DNA of 64,000 bases from Asparagopsis taxiformis (Eukaryota; Rhodophyta; Florideophyceae; Bonnemaisoniales; Bonnemaisoniaceae): assembly GCA_030407315.1 (NCBI GenBank), contig JALQPE010002064.1:1-64000 (forward strand), written 5' to 3'. The position numbers and the translations under genes are program-made. Below, piece after piece: positions 11,001 through 20,710 of this stretch (the first letter of the stretch is position 1; each line of letters opens with the position of its first letter). A model generated the notes under the pieces. The model was not told the origin of the DNA. It saw only the letters and a program-made list of their open reading frames with translations, and did not search any database.

Positions 11001-11102
11001 TTGGGGAGAGGGGTTGAAACGGTAGCGACACGTTCGCTCATGCAGCGCGAGCGCATAAGCATCTACGCAGTAGTAGAAGCACCCTTCATACTTGCATTCC
11101 AT
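8061..11102 (-). CDS. Plavaka/CACTA-like transposase (1013 aa)
   Basis: An uninterrupted minus-strand frame with ATG at 11102-11100. Residues 1-30 hold a Cys/His finger (C-x4-C, then H-x3-C). Residues 30-85 are Pro/Ser-rich. Later motifs resemble those I know from Plavaka-type transposases of the CACTA superfamily: PCHRCYIP, then PLHNLHLGISK, then KFHLLDHLPGDLQRYG followed by YEHSHLLFKQSYRKTSRR. The C-terminal 300 residues look like an accessory domain. Role: binding and cutting transposon ends through a DDE nuclease fold. I could not assign the three acidic residues with certainty. The intact frame means it could supply transposase in trans to the TR200 units; which ends it recognises is unknown. 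Confidence 0.75.
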   Translation of the reverse strand: MECKYEGCFYYCVDAYALALHERTCRYRFNPSPQHFNNARVPAVTHEPARNGDHDSPQPSSPDPESGRASSSDSPCDASLPPTSTPSRADLLVQSLAASLTTLEYKAGAGRVSEVITILQDPAFSLEKFNSAVRTVEECRHVTASMVETHFRTEGYKSHIIPDKTGKYSAQLYLRDPVDMLRRQLALANDQNTLFHPSPQTAPDGTAIFSHPLHTEFAKTLHQVTRQRVQLSEDPQVVWAEETDPTPSSFAGLLQVYSDKSSTSLKSSAIVAYPIHVTLLNFSAPLRRHCIRTGLTIVGYLPYIVNPSSNALFGDEMPTTSSSASRARKIDILHKALEKVFSSLSTAFSSGFPCTDSTATARQCFPILANYCCDFPEAKELSCTRNSTTTTHPCHRCYIPATQLESSAPHQPRSLDDTRSARQESAQEHTTAPLEALSLLEQHSVLESTALLPTNSPLDPYNIFSFEPLHNLHLGISKLIKQCIVHRLSSPDLTTTTASHSGTPRTFKKVKKSILAGSNSILSAIERDYYITGLHVDFSKGEKGTNLNGLFTEDGIRGMLAAKDYHHVDMVFPFIAAFIDTCCDEVDTAPLTSICTQYSDLVAWVMKRGRIKHWTAAELESLQNSISYFKQSMLSTLGPFHTTGLKTFKFHLLDHLPGDLQRYGALEHIDAGPYEHSHLLFKQSYRKTSRRRSTAMEETIRHMEFSLATPTGHTPSNTLGNPRMISPTDGAVLVRDGFTVALHDFASLLPDATLLVADIDGQPDPATLLPLHNSSFPSGTITLFQQLGDTAAQAFLTLARLRATAEGPPIHDMDISVTVVKSAYVMGGYVPDADDFDPHSGMLRPTNVSRHKQQRVFATSSFGPAKRSQYSFVVISGTADDYRTIWVGRVLALVRLQSPNLFQPVELAFVQYMTCFAPKTAVEKSLGCICLKWSTWDPDNGSVDSNDTASHSAGGPWFDLIPASTISGTVHIVRSNFPVKPFTKQMHWSDHRFYLNRFYTNTDYQFTDDNEEE

Positions 11103-11713
11103 GTCGAGTTTTGACGCAAAAGGGAGGATTGCGAGCTGAACAGGGGAGACTGTGCCGTCCAGATGCGACCAATTTTATTTTGTGGTGCTTTCGAGACTTG
11201 GAATGTAACGTGTTCGTTCGTAGTTTTGTGGGTAGTAGTTTTGTGCTCACTCCAGCTGACATCCCAACGGTGGAATTTAACCGAGAGTTCAATCATTTCC
11301 AACTGTTACATCACATTGCGTGCTGGCAACGTGTGCATGGAAGGACGAACGACTGCCTTGGGACATGAATTTTCAATTAATTCATTTGTAATAATAAACT
11401 TTTTTATTTCCGAACTTCGTGGAATCTGAATGTGCTTTACAGCGGATATGCCACGGATCATGTAAGGAAAGCAAATGGATTCTCATATATATGATTATAT
11501 GTTTATATTCGTTGTTCTCGATCCGGATCTCATTGTTCGGGGAATCAGAGACCATGGCTTGGGCCATACTCAATCTCACTGCCGGCGATGATTTCGAGTA
11601 TGCACAGCAAGACTTAAGCGGACGCTGAAAGCTGTCCGGTCGACGCCGCAGGCTCCACTCCGCCCTCATCACCGACTGAGATTCTTTGACCGCCTTTGCT
11701 TTGTTTAGTGTAG
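11103..11713. other. Intergenic, no gene seen
   Basis: Upstream of the divergent transposase and microexon genes. It includes an AT-rich stretch near 11370-11520. Only short overlapping frames exist on both strands, none with a recognisable motif. Promoters of both flanking genes would be expected here but none is clear. Confidence 0.6.
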
Positions 11714-12822
11714 AGGATGGACGAAGGTACGTGCGCGAATCTTGAGGGTATGCATTGAGGGAAGCGTGGGTTTTGAGTCTGACTATTTCCGTTGATGCGA
11801 TATTTTTCCTTGCAAGCCTTTTGACTCATGGTGTGTATTGAGCGGAGGATGGAAGAGAGGTACGTGAAGTTTTGAAAGTATGCTGTGAGGGAAGGTTGGT
11901 TTTGAGTCTGACTGTTGTGGTCGATTCCGATGTTGTGTAGATGATGCAGGAATGTTGATGACGGAAGGTAAGTTTCATTGAGTGCCAAGATGTGCTTTGC
12001 GAAGATATGGACTGCTGACTATGATTATTATTCATTGCAAGGTTTTTGGATCATGGTTTGTATTGTGTGTAGGATGGATGAGAGGTACATTTGCGAGTTC
12101 TCAGGGTATGTAGCGAGGGAAACGTTGGTTTTCAATCTGACTGTTGCGATTGAATCCGATGTTGCGTAGGTGATGGAGGAATAGTGATGACGGAAGGTAA
12201 GTCACATTGGGCGCCCAGACCGGTTGTGCGAAGATGCGGAATGCTGACTACTTTTCTTGGCTACACGATTACGTGATTTATGGTTTTTATTGTGTGCAGG
12301 ATGGAACAGGTAAGGTAAGTGTGCGAGTTTTGAAAGTAAGCAGCGAGGGAAGGTTGGTTTTGAGTCTGACTATTTCCGTTGATGCGATATTTTTCCTTGC
12401 AAGCCTATTGAGTCATGGTGTGTATTGTGTGGAGCGAAGGTAAGTGTGCGAGTTTTGAAAGTAAGCAGCGAGGGAAGGTTGGTTTTGGGTCTGACTGTTG
12501 TGGTTGATTCCGATGTTGTGTAGATGGTGCAGGAATGTTGATGACAGAAGGTAAGTTTCACTGAGCACCAAGACTTGTTTTGCGAAGATATGGACTGCTG
12601 ACTTTGATTATTCATTGCAAGGTTTTTGGATCATGGTTTGTATTTTGTGTAGGATGGATGATTCAGTCATCCTCTCGGAGAGGTAAGTAAGGGAGTTTCT
12701 AGGATATCTGTCGTGGTAAGCGTTGCTTTTGAATCTGACTGTTGGGGTTGATGTTTTGTATGTGATGCAGGAGTGGTGAAGCAGGAACGGCAGGACTGAA
12801 GGAGAGTGAAGAAGGGATGTAG
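11714..12822 (+). CDS. Putative spliced gene made of tandemly duplicated microexons
   Basis: Segments bounded by AG on the left and GTAAGT/GTACRT-type donors on the right recur: 11848-11859 (12 nt), 11950-11967 (18), 12073-12084 (12), 12179-12196 (18), 12300-12314 (15), 12533-12550 (18), 12653-12682 (30) and a last exon from 12771. Each begins with G and ends with AG, and each length is a multiple of 3, so all junctions are phase 2. The joined frame is open from ATG 11849 to TAG 12820-12822. It reads as alternating acidic units of the type NVDDGR and MDER. Introns are about 88-105 nt except one of 218 nt that holds a degenerate unit (12435-12439). Many contain a CTGAC branch-like motif. An earlier exon at 11716-11726 (11 nt, with its own ATG) also works if the alternative donor at 12310 is used. 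The product is unknown. A non-coding tandem repeat is the alternative. Confidence 0.5.
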
Positions 12823-13132
12823 GAAGATGGGGAATGAAGCTGTGAGGTGTTTCTGGTATGTGTATATTTTGGGGCATACGATAGAAGTGAGAGTGCGTTT
12901 CAAGTGGTGTAAGATTTTGCTGACAATGTTCATGTTTGATGTCTTGATGATTTAATGGGCTGGGGTGGTGTCGAGGAAAGCGGGGATGGTATTGAGAAGA
13001 AGCGTATTTTTTGTAATCTAGGTCGTGAGGGTTCTTGAAGTATGTGCGGATGGTGGTGCATGGCGTTCGGATGGTAGGGAGAACGTGATAGTGAGGGAGA
13101 TGGGTGATCGACGATATGCTGACAGGTATTTT
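12823..13132. other. No gene seen, purine-rich
   Basis: Downstream of the microexon array. The plus strand is purine-rich. Short frames exist on both strands without motifs. I see nothing that supports a gene. Confidence 0.5.
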
Positions 13133-13262
13133 GTATTCTGGCTGGATACGTATTTCGTATTCTGGCTGGATACATATTCCGTATTCTGGCTGGATACGTA
13201 TTTCCTATTCTAACCGCGTATTTATTTCCTATTCTGACCAGATATGTATTCCCTATTCTAGA
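13133..13262. repeat. 24-bp tandem repeat
   Basis: About five copies of GTATTCTGGCTGGATACGTA plus four bases; the last two are degenerate. The period of 24 keeps frames open on both strands, so the short predicted repeats of Tyr-Phe-Val-Phe-Trp or Arg-Ile-Gly-Asn-Thr-Tyr are probably not proteins. Confidence 0.85.
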
Positions 13263-13384
13263 GAGACGTATTGTATACGAGCAGTTTCCTAAATGAGAGA
13301 ATAAAATACGGTCCGATATGGGCCCTGAATTTACCATCCGCTGTAATTTCTTCCCTCCCGGTTTTCGCTGATATATTGTATACT

Positions 13385-13700
13385 GGATGTCGGGTCCTAG
13401 TATTCCGCCATATGTACTAGAGAAAGTGGATGTCGGGTCCTAGTATTCCGCCAAACGTACTAGAGAAAGTGGATGTCGGGTTCTAGTATTCCGCCATATG
13501 TACTAGAGAAAGTGGATGTCGGGTCCTAGTATTGCGCCATATGTACTAGAGAAAGTGGATGTCGGGTCCTAGTATTCCGCCATATGTACTAGAGAAAGTG
13601 GATGTCGGGTCCTAGGGTACCTAGTATTCCGCCATATGTACTAGAGAAAGTGGATGTCGGGCCCTAGTATTCCGCCATATGTACTAGAGAAAGTGGACGT
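13385..13700. repeat. 43-bp tandem array (eight starts)
   Basis: Units start with GGATGTCGGG at 13385, 13428, 13471, 13514, 13557, 13600, 13652 and 13695. The spacing is 43 bp except for one 9-bp expansion containing GGTACCTAG. Each holds CCTAGTATTCCGCC and GTACTAGAGAAAGTGG. Such arrays near an element end are typical of subterminal transposase-binding repeats in CACTA-type transposons. Confidence 0.9.
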
Positions 13701-13826
13701 CCGCATCCAAAAAATTTTTATTTTTTTTTGGACGCGGACGTTCATTTGTTCTAGTAAATCTCGGGGCCGACTAGGACCCGTACTAGAGAGACTGGACGTC
13801 CGCGTCCACTTCCGAAAACACAGACG
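13690..13826. repeat. Terminus of an array-bearing mobile element, with inverted repeat
   Basis: GGACGTCCGCATCC at 13695 is inverted at 13731-13742 around an A/T-rich core, giving a ~20-bp stem. The final ~50 bp (GTACTAGAG, GGACGTCCGCGTCC, TTCCGAAAACACAGACG) recur at 27960-28008 and stop at the same base, so ACAGACG is probably an element end. Unrelated DNA follows in each case. Confidence 0.65.
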
Positions 13827-14510
13827 CGCCAGAATTTGCTGGTTGCGGCGACCATAGTCCTCATAGGGATTCGCTGACGCGTCATGACCAGAAGAGGTAC
13901 GAGCCGCCGGGGCGGAAGGACGGGAAGTAATCGGACGCGAACTTGGCGAAGGCCTGACATTCGGCTGCCTTGTTGGCCTGGGCGTAGCGCCTCCCTCGGC
14001 GACGACTTCTATCACCTCCTCGGTGTCGGCCGGCATGGCTCCCCTTGGGGACGGGCCGGTGGCCTTCGAGGACTCACCTTCGCGTGACGGCGGATTAACC
14101 GATGACGGTTTGACACTTGCCACTGGGGTGGAAGGCTTCTGGGAAGCAGGCGATTCAGCCGGAACAGAGTCGCGCTCTTGTGCGCTAGCCCTGGTAGGGG
14201 GGACCGTCTCTTCGGAACGTGCCTGCGCACTCGCAACCTTGCCAGCAGGCGACGCTGGATCAGCGGTGCCTTTGGCGGCAGTCGAACGCGTTCGCGTTTG
14301 CGATTGAGCCGCGGTGGCTGACGGCACGCGTGGCGCTGAAGTCGACGAAGACTTAGCCGGTGTAGGCGGGACCCCGGTGCGGGAAGAGGAAGCCTGATGG
14401 CGAGTTGTGGGACGGCGAACGCTGGAGCGTGTGGTAGGACGGTTGGGCGAACCCATATTGTCTCCTTCCTCTTCAGAGGATTCGAATTGTATCGGAGCTC
14501 GAGGGGACAT
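13827..14510 (-). pseudogene. Antisense gene of Ty3 element A, 5' fragment
   Basis: Starts at ATG 14510-14508 and covers the Ser/Thr/Pro-rich, disordered N-terminal ~228 residues of the antisense protein seen complete at 39274-41149. It then runs into unrelated repeat DNA at 13827. The second residue differs from the full copy (Ser for Thr). It is almost identical otherwise. Confidence 0.75.
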
Positions 14511-15010
14511 CCTGGAAGCCAGTAGAGGCGGTGACGGACGTTGATAAAAACCCTGAAGCGGGACGAATGAGCGGCCTATTGGCTTAAGTCTCCGGGAGGG
14601 AGCTGCGTTATTCAACCCAGGAAGGGGATCGCGAGGCAATGGGCCGAATCGGCAAATGCAAGCCTCGAATTGGCACCGCTCGTGCGATCGCGTGGCTAAT
14701 TATTTAGCAGATGGACGCAAAAACCCTTTGCGGGATAGTGGAAAGGACGCGAATGCGTGGATGCAGTTGGACACCGAAAGGGTGAATACGCTGTGTTGCG
14801 TTAGGATGAGGATGAACCTGGAGCAGGTATGAATTCCAATAGGAAACGGTCGGGCGGAACTCGGGAAGAGTCGGATGGACAACACATTTAGTGTGCACGC
14901 GCCGCGCGCGGGAAAATTTTGAATTGCACAATGCAACGGCCACAGCCAAAAATTGTAATTTTTATTTGATCAAATTTTGTCGGGACGACAAATCTCTCAG
15001 GAGGGGGCCG

Positions 15011-15696
15011 TGTCGTACCGCCTGGCGGTCCTCGCTGATCGAGCCGTGTCGCTTCCCTATTGGGTACCCACTTACGGGATGTGCCAATCAGAAGGCACCA
15101 GCCAACTGGCGTGTTTCCTATACTTAGGACCAGCTAAGGCTGACAAATAACCCCACCCGGGCCTGTCGGCCCCGGCCAAGACCCCACAAGGGGCAAAATT
15201 TTAACTTAGGCTGATCAGCCATACATTACAATGTAAGCCTATTGGCAATAACCTCGCGGGTAGGCGAGCGCCAGTAATTGGGTTCTGATTGGTCACTAAC
15301 TGGATATTTATTCCTAACCACTAACCCTAGCTTACAGTAGACTTAGTATAAAACGGCCACTGGAATAGCCAGTAGGCACGGTTTCTAGAGTAACGTAAAC
15401 TCAAGTGGAATTACGACCCACAGGAACAGTGTTCGCATACCTATTGTTCAACCCCTCTCCGGGAAAACCTTAGGGTTAGCCAACAGCTCGACGGATTACG
15501 TCATCTTGCTCCATTAATACGCCTCTCGCGTGAGCACCCCTTTGTCACACAACCCCCTCCGGGTAACGACACCTTCTCTCTCACGAGACTACCCGCTGGG
15601 TACCTATAAGGTTCATCTGCTCTACCACTTCCTCTACCGAGGCTCGGGACACCTGTCGGGTGGTTTGCCGCTCTAGCGGATTTTCTACCTGCTACA
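15011..15696 (+). repeat. LTR of Ty3 element A family (3' LTR of truncated copy)
   Basis: 686 bp, starts TGTCGTACCGCC and ends CTGCTACA. It is preceded by a purine tract (GGAGGGGGCCG), as expected for a polypurine tract before a 3' LTR. It matches 38087-38772 and 62107-62786. Confidence 0.9.
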
Positions 15697-18600
15697 CCCC
15701 GGACGGATATTGCGGATTGCACGTACTACGATGATCTTCGGATTTTCTAGGTCCTTTGCCTTGAGCTTCTTCCCCGTCGAACCGCTGCTGTAGTTCTCGA
15801 CAAACTCGACGTTGGCCATCGGCCTGGTGTCTTCCGCCGGAGTGTCCTCACCTCGCAAATACCGCGGGTCGTTGATGAACTGCGCCGAACAGAACGGAGC
15901 CGGAACAATCCAAATTGGATGCTCGATGTTTTCGTCGTCCTCCGCTGTTGCATACAGCTTGATGGCATACATCAAGAATGTTTCCTTCGTTATCGCCATG
16001 TGACCCTCTCCGTACGCGAACCTCATCGACTCCTTGCTCATATCAGAGTACACAACAGTTCCGTAGTATGCACATACTTCGTCGCCAACATTAAATGTCT
16101 GTTCAGCGAAGAGCCCTCTTCCTGCATTTGGATGCTTAATCAGCGATGGTCGAACGCTCAATTTTTTCGCAACACAATCGTGTGCCCGCATCACGCGAGG
16201 GTTTTCAGTTTGCAACCAGCGGCGCAGGGAAGGTGGCCAATAATGTACCGGTTTTTCCATGTGCTCGTGCGACGCAATCGACTCTGGGCACAGCTGCCAG
16301 AGGTACTGCCGAATATATTTCGGGAACCTCTGGTACAGGGGAAGGCCAGGTGGGTGTTCGATGATCCTGCGTTCCCTCTGTGTACGCATCGTGACAGAGG
16401 GGGACGCCAAGAACTTCTCAGCACTCTGTTTCGCTTCTGTCGTGACCCTCATGTCAGTGTTGTTTGAAAGAATTACACGTGACATGACTGCACACAGCTT
16501 TGGAAGCGATCGTGCCACACACAATTTGTCCATGTCACTGCCGACGAAAACACGGTGCTCAGGCAAGCTCATAGCTGCTTTTCCCGTTGCGAAAGTGCCA
16601 GAGAATGGATCGACAACAATATCACCAGGCTGTGAATGCTGGATGATCAACTCCATCATGAGAGCGACGCTCTTCTGCTCTGCACGAACTCTGACCGTAG
16701 CACCGGTTGTGCTCCTTGTTCGCCACACCATCTCATTCGAATCGATGGCGGGCATATTGATGGTGACGTTGCACCACGCCGGGTACGTGCCGTCCATGTA
16801 TCCGTGGTTCCTATACGCCACCATCTCGCTTCCGGTCTTGAACGGAACACCTCGCTTCCAACGAAGAAAACTGAATTCCGAACGACGTCCTCCTCCTCCT
16901 CGTCCTCCTCCTCCCCCTCATCGGCACTTTCTTCGCCACTGTGCTGCGATGCTTCGGAGTCCGAATTCATGGACGTAACCTCTTCTTCATCCGACCCGTC
17001 ATCACTGGCAGCAGCATCTGTTGGGTCTTCTGACTGCGGTCCTTTGTACGTTTCCAAGTAATGGAACCATTCGTAGAACTGCAAAACGGAGCAGAACACG
17101 ATGCCGTGGCCACCGGGGCGCAACAGCTCGTCAAACACTTCGATGCTAGCCTGCATATCTTCTGCAGCTAGCCTGTCGTACGAAGAGTTGGAATCGTTCC
17201 TCTTACGGCGAACATTGTAGGGCGGATCAGTCAGAATGAGCTGAACGTTGCCCGTGATGGGCACGTGTTCTCGGCTCTCGTCGGCACTGACCAAATCTTC
17301 AAAAGGGACGTCGTACACCCGGCAATACTGACTCATTTTCGAAAGAAAGTCCTTTGCGAGAGCCTGCCCTTCACTTTCCTGCTCTTCTGTCGCATGGGGT
17401 GACGGTGACGGGGGAGACGACGGCCCTTGGGTAGTAAGACTGGTCCTCCCAGGTCCAAGTTGAAGCCTGGTTGTGTGTCTTGTCGACGGAACCAAACCTC
17501 TCCCTCCTGTGTTGCGACGAGTGGGAGTGTCATCAACCGGCTTGGGGACCTTTTCTGCGTCCGCGGCTTGTGGTGCCGGGCGGAGGACAGCCATAACGTC
17601 TTCGTCGAGGGTGTCAAAGTACGCTGGCAGCTTGTCCGGATTTCCGCTTGACAAGTATATTTCCAGCGCCCCCCAGCGGTTGGACTCCGGCCAGGTGTAC
17701 AGGTCCGGGTTGACGATAAGAAACTGCAACCGGTCGAAGAACTTCCTCACAAGGTACCTAAATGCACTGTGCTGCGCACTGGTTCTTGTCTCTACTTTTC
17801 CACCATATCCATCAGGATGAGATAGGGGAGCTTTGTCGTGGTAGAGATCTAGCTTCTGCTCTATCGGTGCGAATAGACCTTCATCGAGCACGTCAAACCA
17901 ATGCTCACTGCTGTCGAAAATGATGTACGGCGCCATCAACTCTTCGAAGCTGGAAAACTTTGCGGCGAAGGCCACATCGGTCCAAGCATGGTATAAAACT
18001 TGAACCACGTAACAAGCTCGATTAGTGCTTTTCCGATGGGCTGGGACGCGTGCAGCTTCGTTCCCCTCTTCGGCCGCGTCGCCTATTCGGCGAAGCGGCA
18101 GGTTCTTGTTGTGATTTCGGATGATAGACAACGCTTGGAAATACATCAATACCTCGAACGTCTCCGGTGGAGCAAGAACGAAGGCGCTTGGTTCCCCGCG
18201 CTGCGGCGCCTGTAGTGGCGAAGGAAGCATGTTACATCCAATAAGGAAGGTCTGCGGCACGATCCCAGAAAGGATGCAGTGCTCAACCCATTGCCCGATA
18301 CGCTCATCCTGTCTTGAAAACTCGGCAATGGGTAATGCCAGACGAACAATCTGCTTGGCTCGCTCAACGTTCATCTCTGCCATGACGATTTCGGCAACAT
18401 CCGCCTCGACTCCAGCATTCTTCGAACGACCGCTGAAGGCCATGCTGAGTCGACCTTGCAGCGCCGCAAATTGTTCTTCTGTGCCCTGCGCAACCCAAGC
18501 GCCAAGGTCCGCGTATGTGAAACCTCCCGGCTTGTCCGTCAAGTCTGCGAAACTTGAGTGGGCGAACAAATCCAGCAAGAGGCGGAGGAAGTCTTTGCCA

Positions 18601-18749
18601 GCGAGAGTAGTTTCGCGGGCGGCGCGACCTACGTTTCGACGTGTACCCATGTCACTAGAATCCTCCCAAGGGCTAGCGGGTTCGCGCAGAATTGGCACGG
18701 TTGCGTCGTCAACGATCGGATTGCTGTTGCGCCTGCGCTTATTCGTCAT
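15697..18749 (-). pseudogene. DNA amino-methyltransferase fused to SET domain (right copy, deleted and truncated)
   Basis: ATG at 18749-18747. The acidic tract is in frame here, in contrast to the left copy. A 106-bp deletion at about 16860 (relative to left positions 3722-3827) shifts the frame just before the second half of the methyltransferase domain. That half remains readable in another frame, down to the Ty3 LTR. The last residues of the SET domain (the ELYVHYG region) are lost at 15697. DPPYN and VVDPFSGTFATG are both intact. Like the left copy it is broken, but at different places, so the ancestral gene was intact when the arms were duplicated. Confidence 0.8.
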
Positions 18750-19006
18750 AACGGAATGAGTGGAAATTCGGTACAGGATGGCGACCGCTCGGCGAGACAG
18801 TCAAATTTGACGACGTATCTCGTGACGTTTGCACTCTTTCGTGAGGAACACTGGTTGATATCGAACGGAACAGAGTATACGGGTACACAACACTGGAAAG
18901 GTCTTGAAACCCGTAACCGGTGTAGGTAATAAGTTGTGACGGATACGTGGTAGAGAAAAATTTTAAAAAGATTGTGATTCCCTGTCTTTGAGGGTTGTAC
19001 TGCACG

Positions 19007-19035
19007 GCCGCCATGGCGGCTGTGACTGCAGTCAC
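19007..19035. promoter_or_regulatory. Pair of 14-bp palindromes, right-arm copy
   Basis: GCCGCCATGGCGGC (19007-19020) and GTGACTGCAGTCAC (19022-19035), perfectly conserved with 1553-1581 although neighbouring bases differ between the arms. Confidence 0.5.
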
Positions 19036-19075
19036 ATAGGTTGTCACAGGTGCATCACGCTTACCAGGTGAGCGA

Positions 19076-19280
19076 CATCCGGACGGCCACTGGACATGGG
19101 GATGTCCAGCTCAGATGCATTGCTGGCCAGACCAGAAATTCTACAATTTCGGGCAGCAAAAATATTGCAAAAAAACATCGATTTGGGCGGTCGATTGTGC
19201 CGTACGGCACACCCCCATCTCAAAAACATGTTCACATGTGCATGTTTTTGAGAATAGCCCAAATTTTAATTCAAATCAGG
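19076..19280 (-). repeat. TR200 terminal repeat, copy d
   Basis: Right-arm counterpart of copy b. It contains TGGACAT-GGGG-ATGTCCA, GTGCCGTACGGCAC and the CACATGTG-centred hairpin, and ends CAAATCAGG. Confidence 0.9.
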
Positions 19281-19559
19281 ATGCAGATATTCGTCTTCTA
19301 GCATTGTCAGAACACATTCGTATAACCACATTTGGAGAACCTGAGCCCAGAGCTATCGGTTTCGGCGGGAGCTAAGCCATATCTCATATAATCAGTAACT
19401 ACTTCCCGCCAGCTGAGTGGTGGAACCCCTGCTATTTCTACCAACGAGACATACGGGGTGTCAACTCGGCAATCGTATATGATTTGGGTGCTAAATTTAT
19501 TCAAGAGACGAATGGGCTTCGAAAAGGAGCCCAACAACGTCTTCTTGTGATCCATGGGT

Positions 19560-19830
19560 ATAGGACTACTCTATTCTTCTCCAGGCTTCCACCATAGCCT
19601 CCTCCACCACCTCCGTTAATGGATCGAATATCCGAACCGCACCTCAACATGCTTTTCTTCTCATCCATGGGTACTGACATCTGCGAGATGTGAGTCACAT
19701 GTTCTCCAGGCTTGCACCATAGCCTCCTCCACCACCTCCGTTAATGGCAACATGTGAGATGTCAGTACCGGACAAGTTCTCCAGGCTTCCTCCGTAGCCA
19801 CCTCCTCCACCTCCGTCTGTGGGAATCAAC
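19560..19830. repeat. Gly-rich repeat tract, right-arm copy
   Basis: Inverted copy of 690-1065, with about 65 bp missing at the hairpin between the first two units. Region 19831-20349 holds only arm sequence without a gene. Confidence 0.5.
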
Positions 19831-20349
19831 GCGACATCACCACTGCGTCTTACCTCACATCCACATCTCTCCGGGATGAAAACGGACGGACGACATAGGG
19901 TTTGTAGACGGTTAGAATCTTGTTAGAAAAAAGTAAACGAAAGAGAACTTCTCTTTCATTGAATGATATCTCGTCCCTGTCGCAATATGTTCCATTTTCA
20001 TTTTCTCGGGTTGCACACCCATCATGGGTGATCAAGGCCTGGATCGAACCCTCCGAGGGTCTTCGATGGATAGGACAGATAGTGGAAGGCTTTTAAGCCT
20101 GTGACCAAGCGGCTATTGATTGGTTGGAGGAAGGAAATTACAGAGGAAATATAGCTGAGTACGGTGCTCGCGATAGCTGTTAGGTTAAAGTCAAATATGT
20201 TTTTCGATTATTTTTCGTACGGAAATGCCTTGGAAAAGACGATGCTTTATCGTTCTCCTGGAGGGAGTCCGTTGCATTGCACTCAATTCGAGAGCATCGT
20301 CATGAAGGAGAGGATTCTTTCTGCTTGTTAGAATCGGTTTAGAGGAGAT

Positions 20350-20520
20350 AGCTAATGCATTACTGGCCAGCCCAGAAATTGTAGAATTTCGGGCAGCAAA
20401 AAAATTGCAAAATTTTATCGATTTGGGCGGTCGAAAGTGCCGTACGGCACACCCCCATCTCAAAAACATGTTCACATGTGCATGTTTTTGAGAATAGCCC
20501 AAATTTTAATTCAAATCAGG
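20350..20520 (-). repeat. TR200 terminal repeat, copy e
   Basis: Outer end of the right arm, inverted relative to copy a. It is also the first TR200 of the direct repeat TR200-spacer-TR200 that precedes the ParB-dioxygenase gene. Confidence 0.9.
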
Positions 20521-20710
20521 TTGTCTAATTTGGCCACAACGGCCCCAGGCACCGGCCGCCGCCCCGAGTGGGGTTGTCACTGGCTTCTGTAAGCACTAAC
20601 TGTAAGGCTAAATGGCGTCTGACGAAGGGTCAATTTCAGGCTCAATACGCCAGGGACAGGTCTTGGTCCTTGTTCCATCATGGTCCCACCCTACTCTCTC
20701 ACAACCAACC
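20521..20710. repeat. ~190 bp spacer repeat, copy 1
   Basis: Starts after CAAATCAGG with TTGTCTAATTTGGCC and ends before the CCTGAAATGG of TR200. The same spacer recurs at 25689-25879 and, with an internal duplication, at 26077-26330. It contains GCCCCGAGTGGGG-type inverted bases and AAATGGCGTCTGACGAAGGG. Confidence 0.9.

Larger units (their letters stand above)
13827..15696 (+). mobile_element. Truncated Ty3 element A copy (3' part only)
   Basis: Matches 38087-39956 in inverted orientation at high identity. It comprises the beginning of the antisense gene, the region before the LTR and the complete 3' LTR, and gag-pol is missing. The 5' side breaks at 13827, exactly against the terminus of the array-bearing element. 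The 3' LTR end at 15696 abuts the methyltransferase-SET gene of the right arm. Truncation therefore followed, or came with, insertion of the neighbouring element. Confidence 0.85.
15697..20530. repeat. Right arm of the giant inverted repeat
   Basis: Inverted copy of 1-5007. It begins inside the SET domain coding region because the Ty3 LTR at 15696 replaces the gene end and TR200 copy c. It ends with TR200 copy e and TTGTCTAATT. Confidence 0.9.

Noticed and set aside
11614..12877. Minus-strand frames of 70-124 codons across the microexon array
   Set aside because: They repeat only because the introns are tandemly duplicated, and they have no start, end or motif in common. The plus-strand reading keeps splice sites and phase.
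12930..13337. A 135-codon minus frame and a 62-codon plus frame with eight-residue repeats
   Set aside because: They are created by the 24-bp tandem repeat, whose length is a multiple of three and so keeps frames open on both strands.
16636..18929. Long frames on the plus strand opposite the right-arm methyltransferase-SET gene, and their counterparts opposite the left copy
   Set aside because: They are shadows of the coding strand; the same shadows appear in both arms, as expected from shared sequence.
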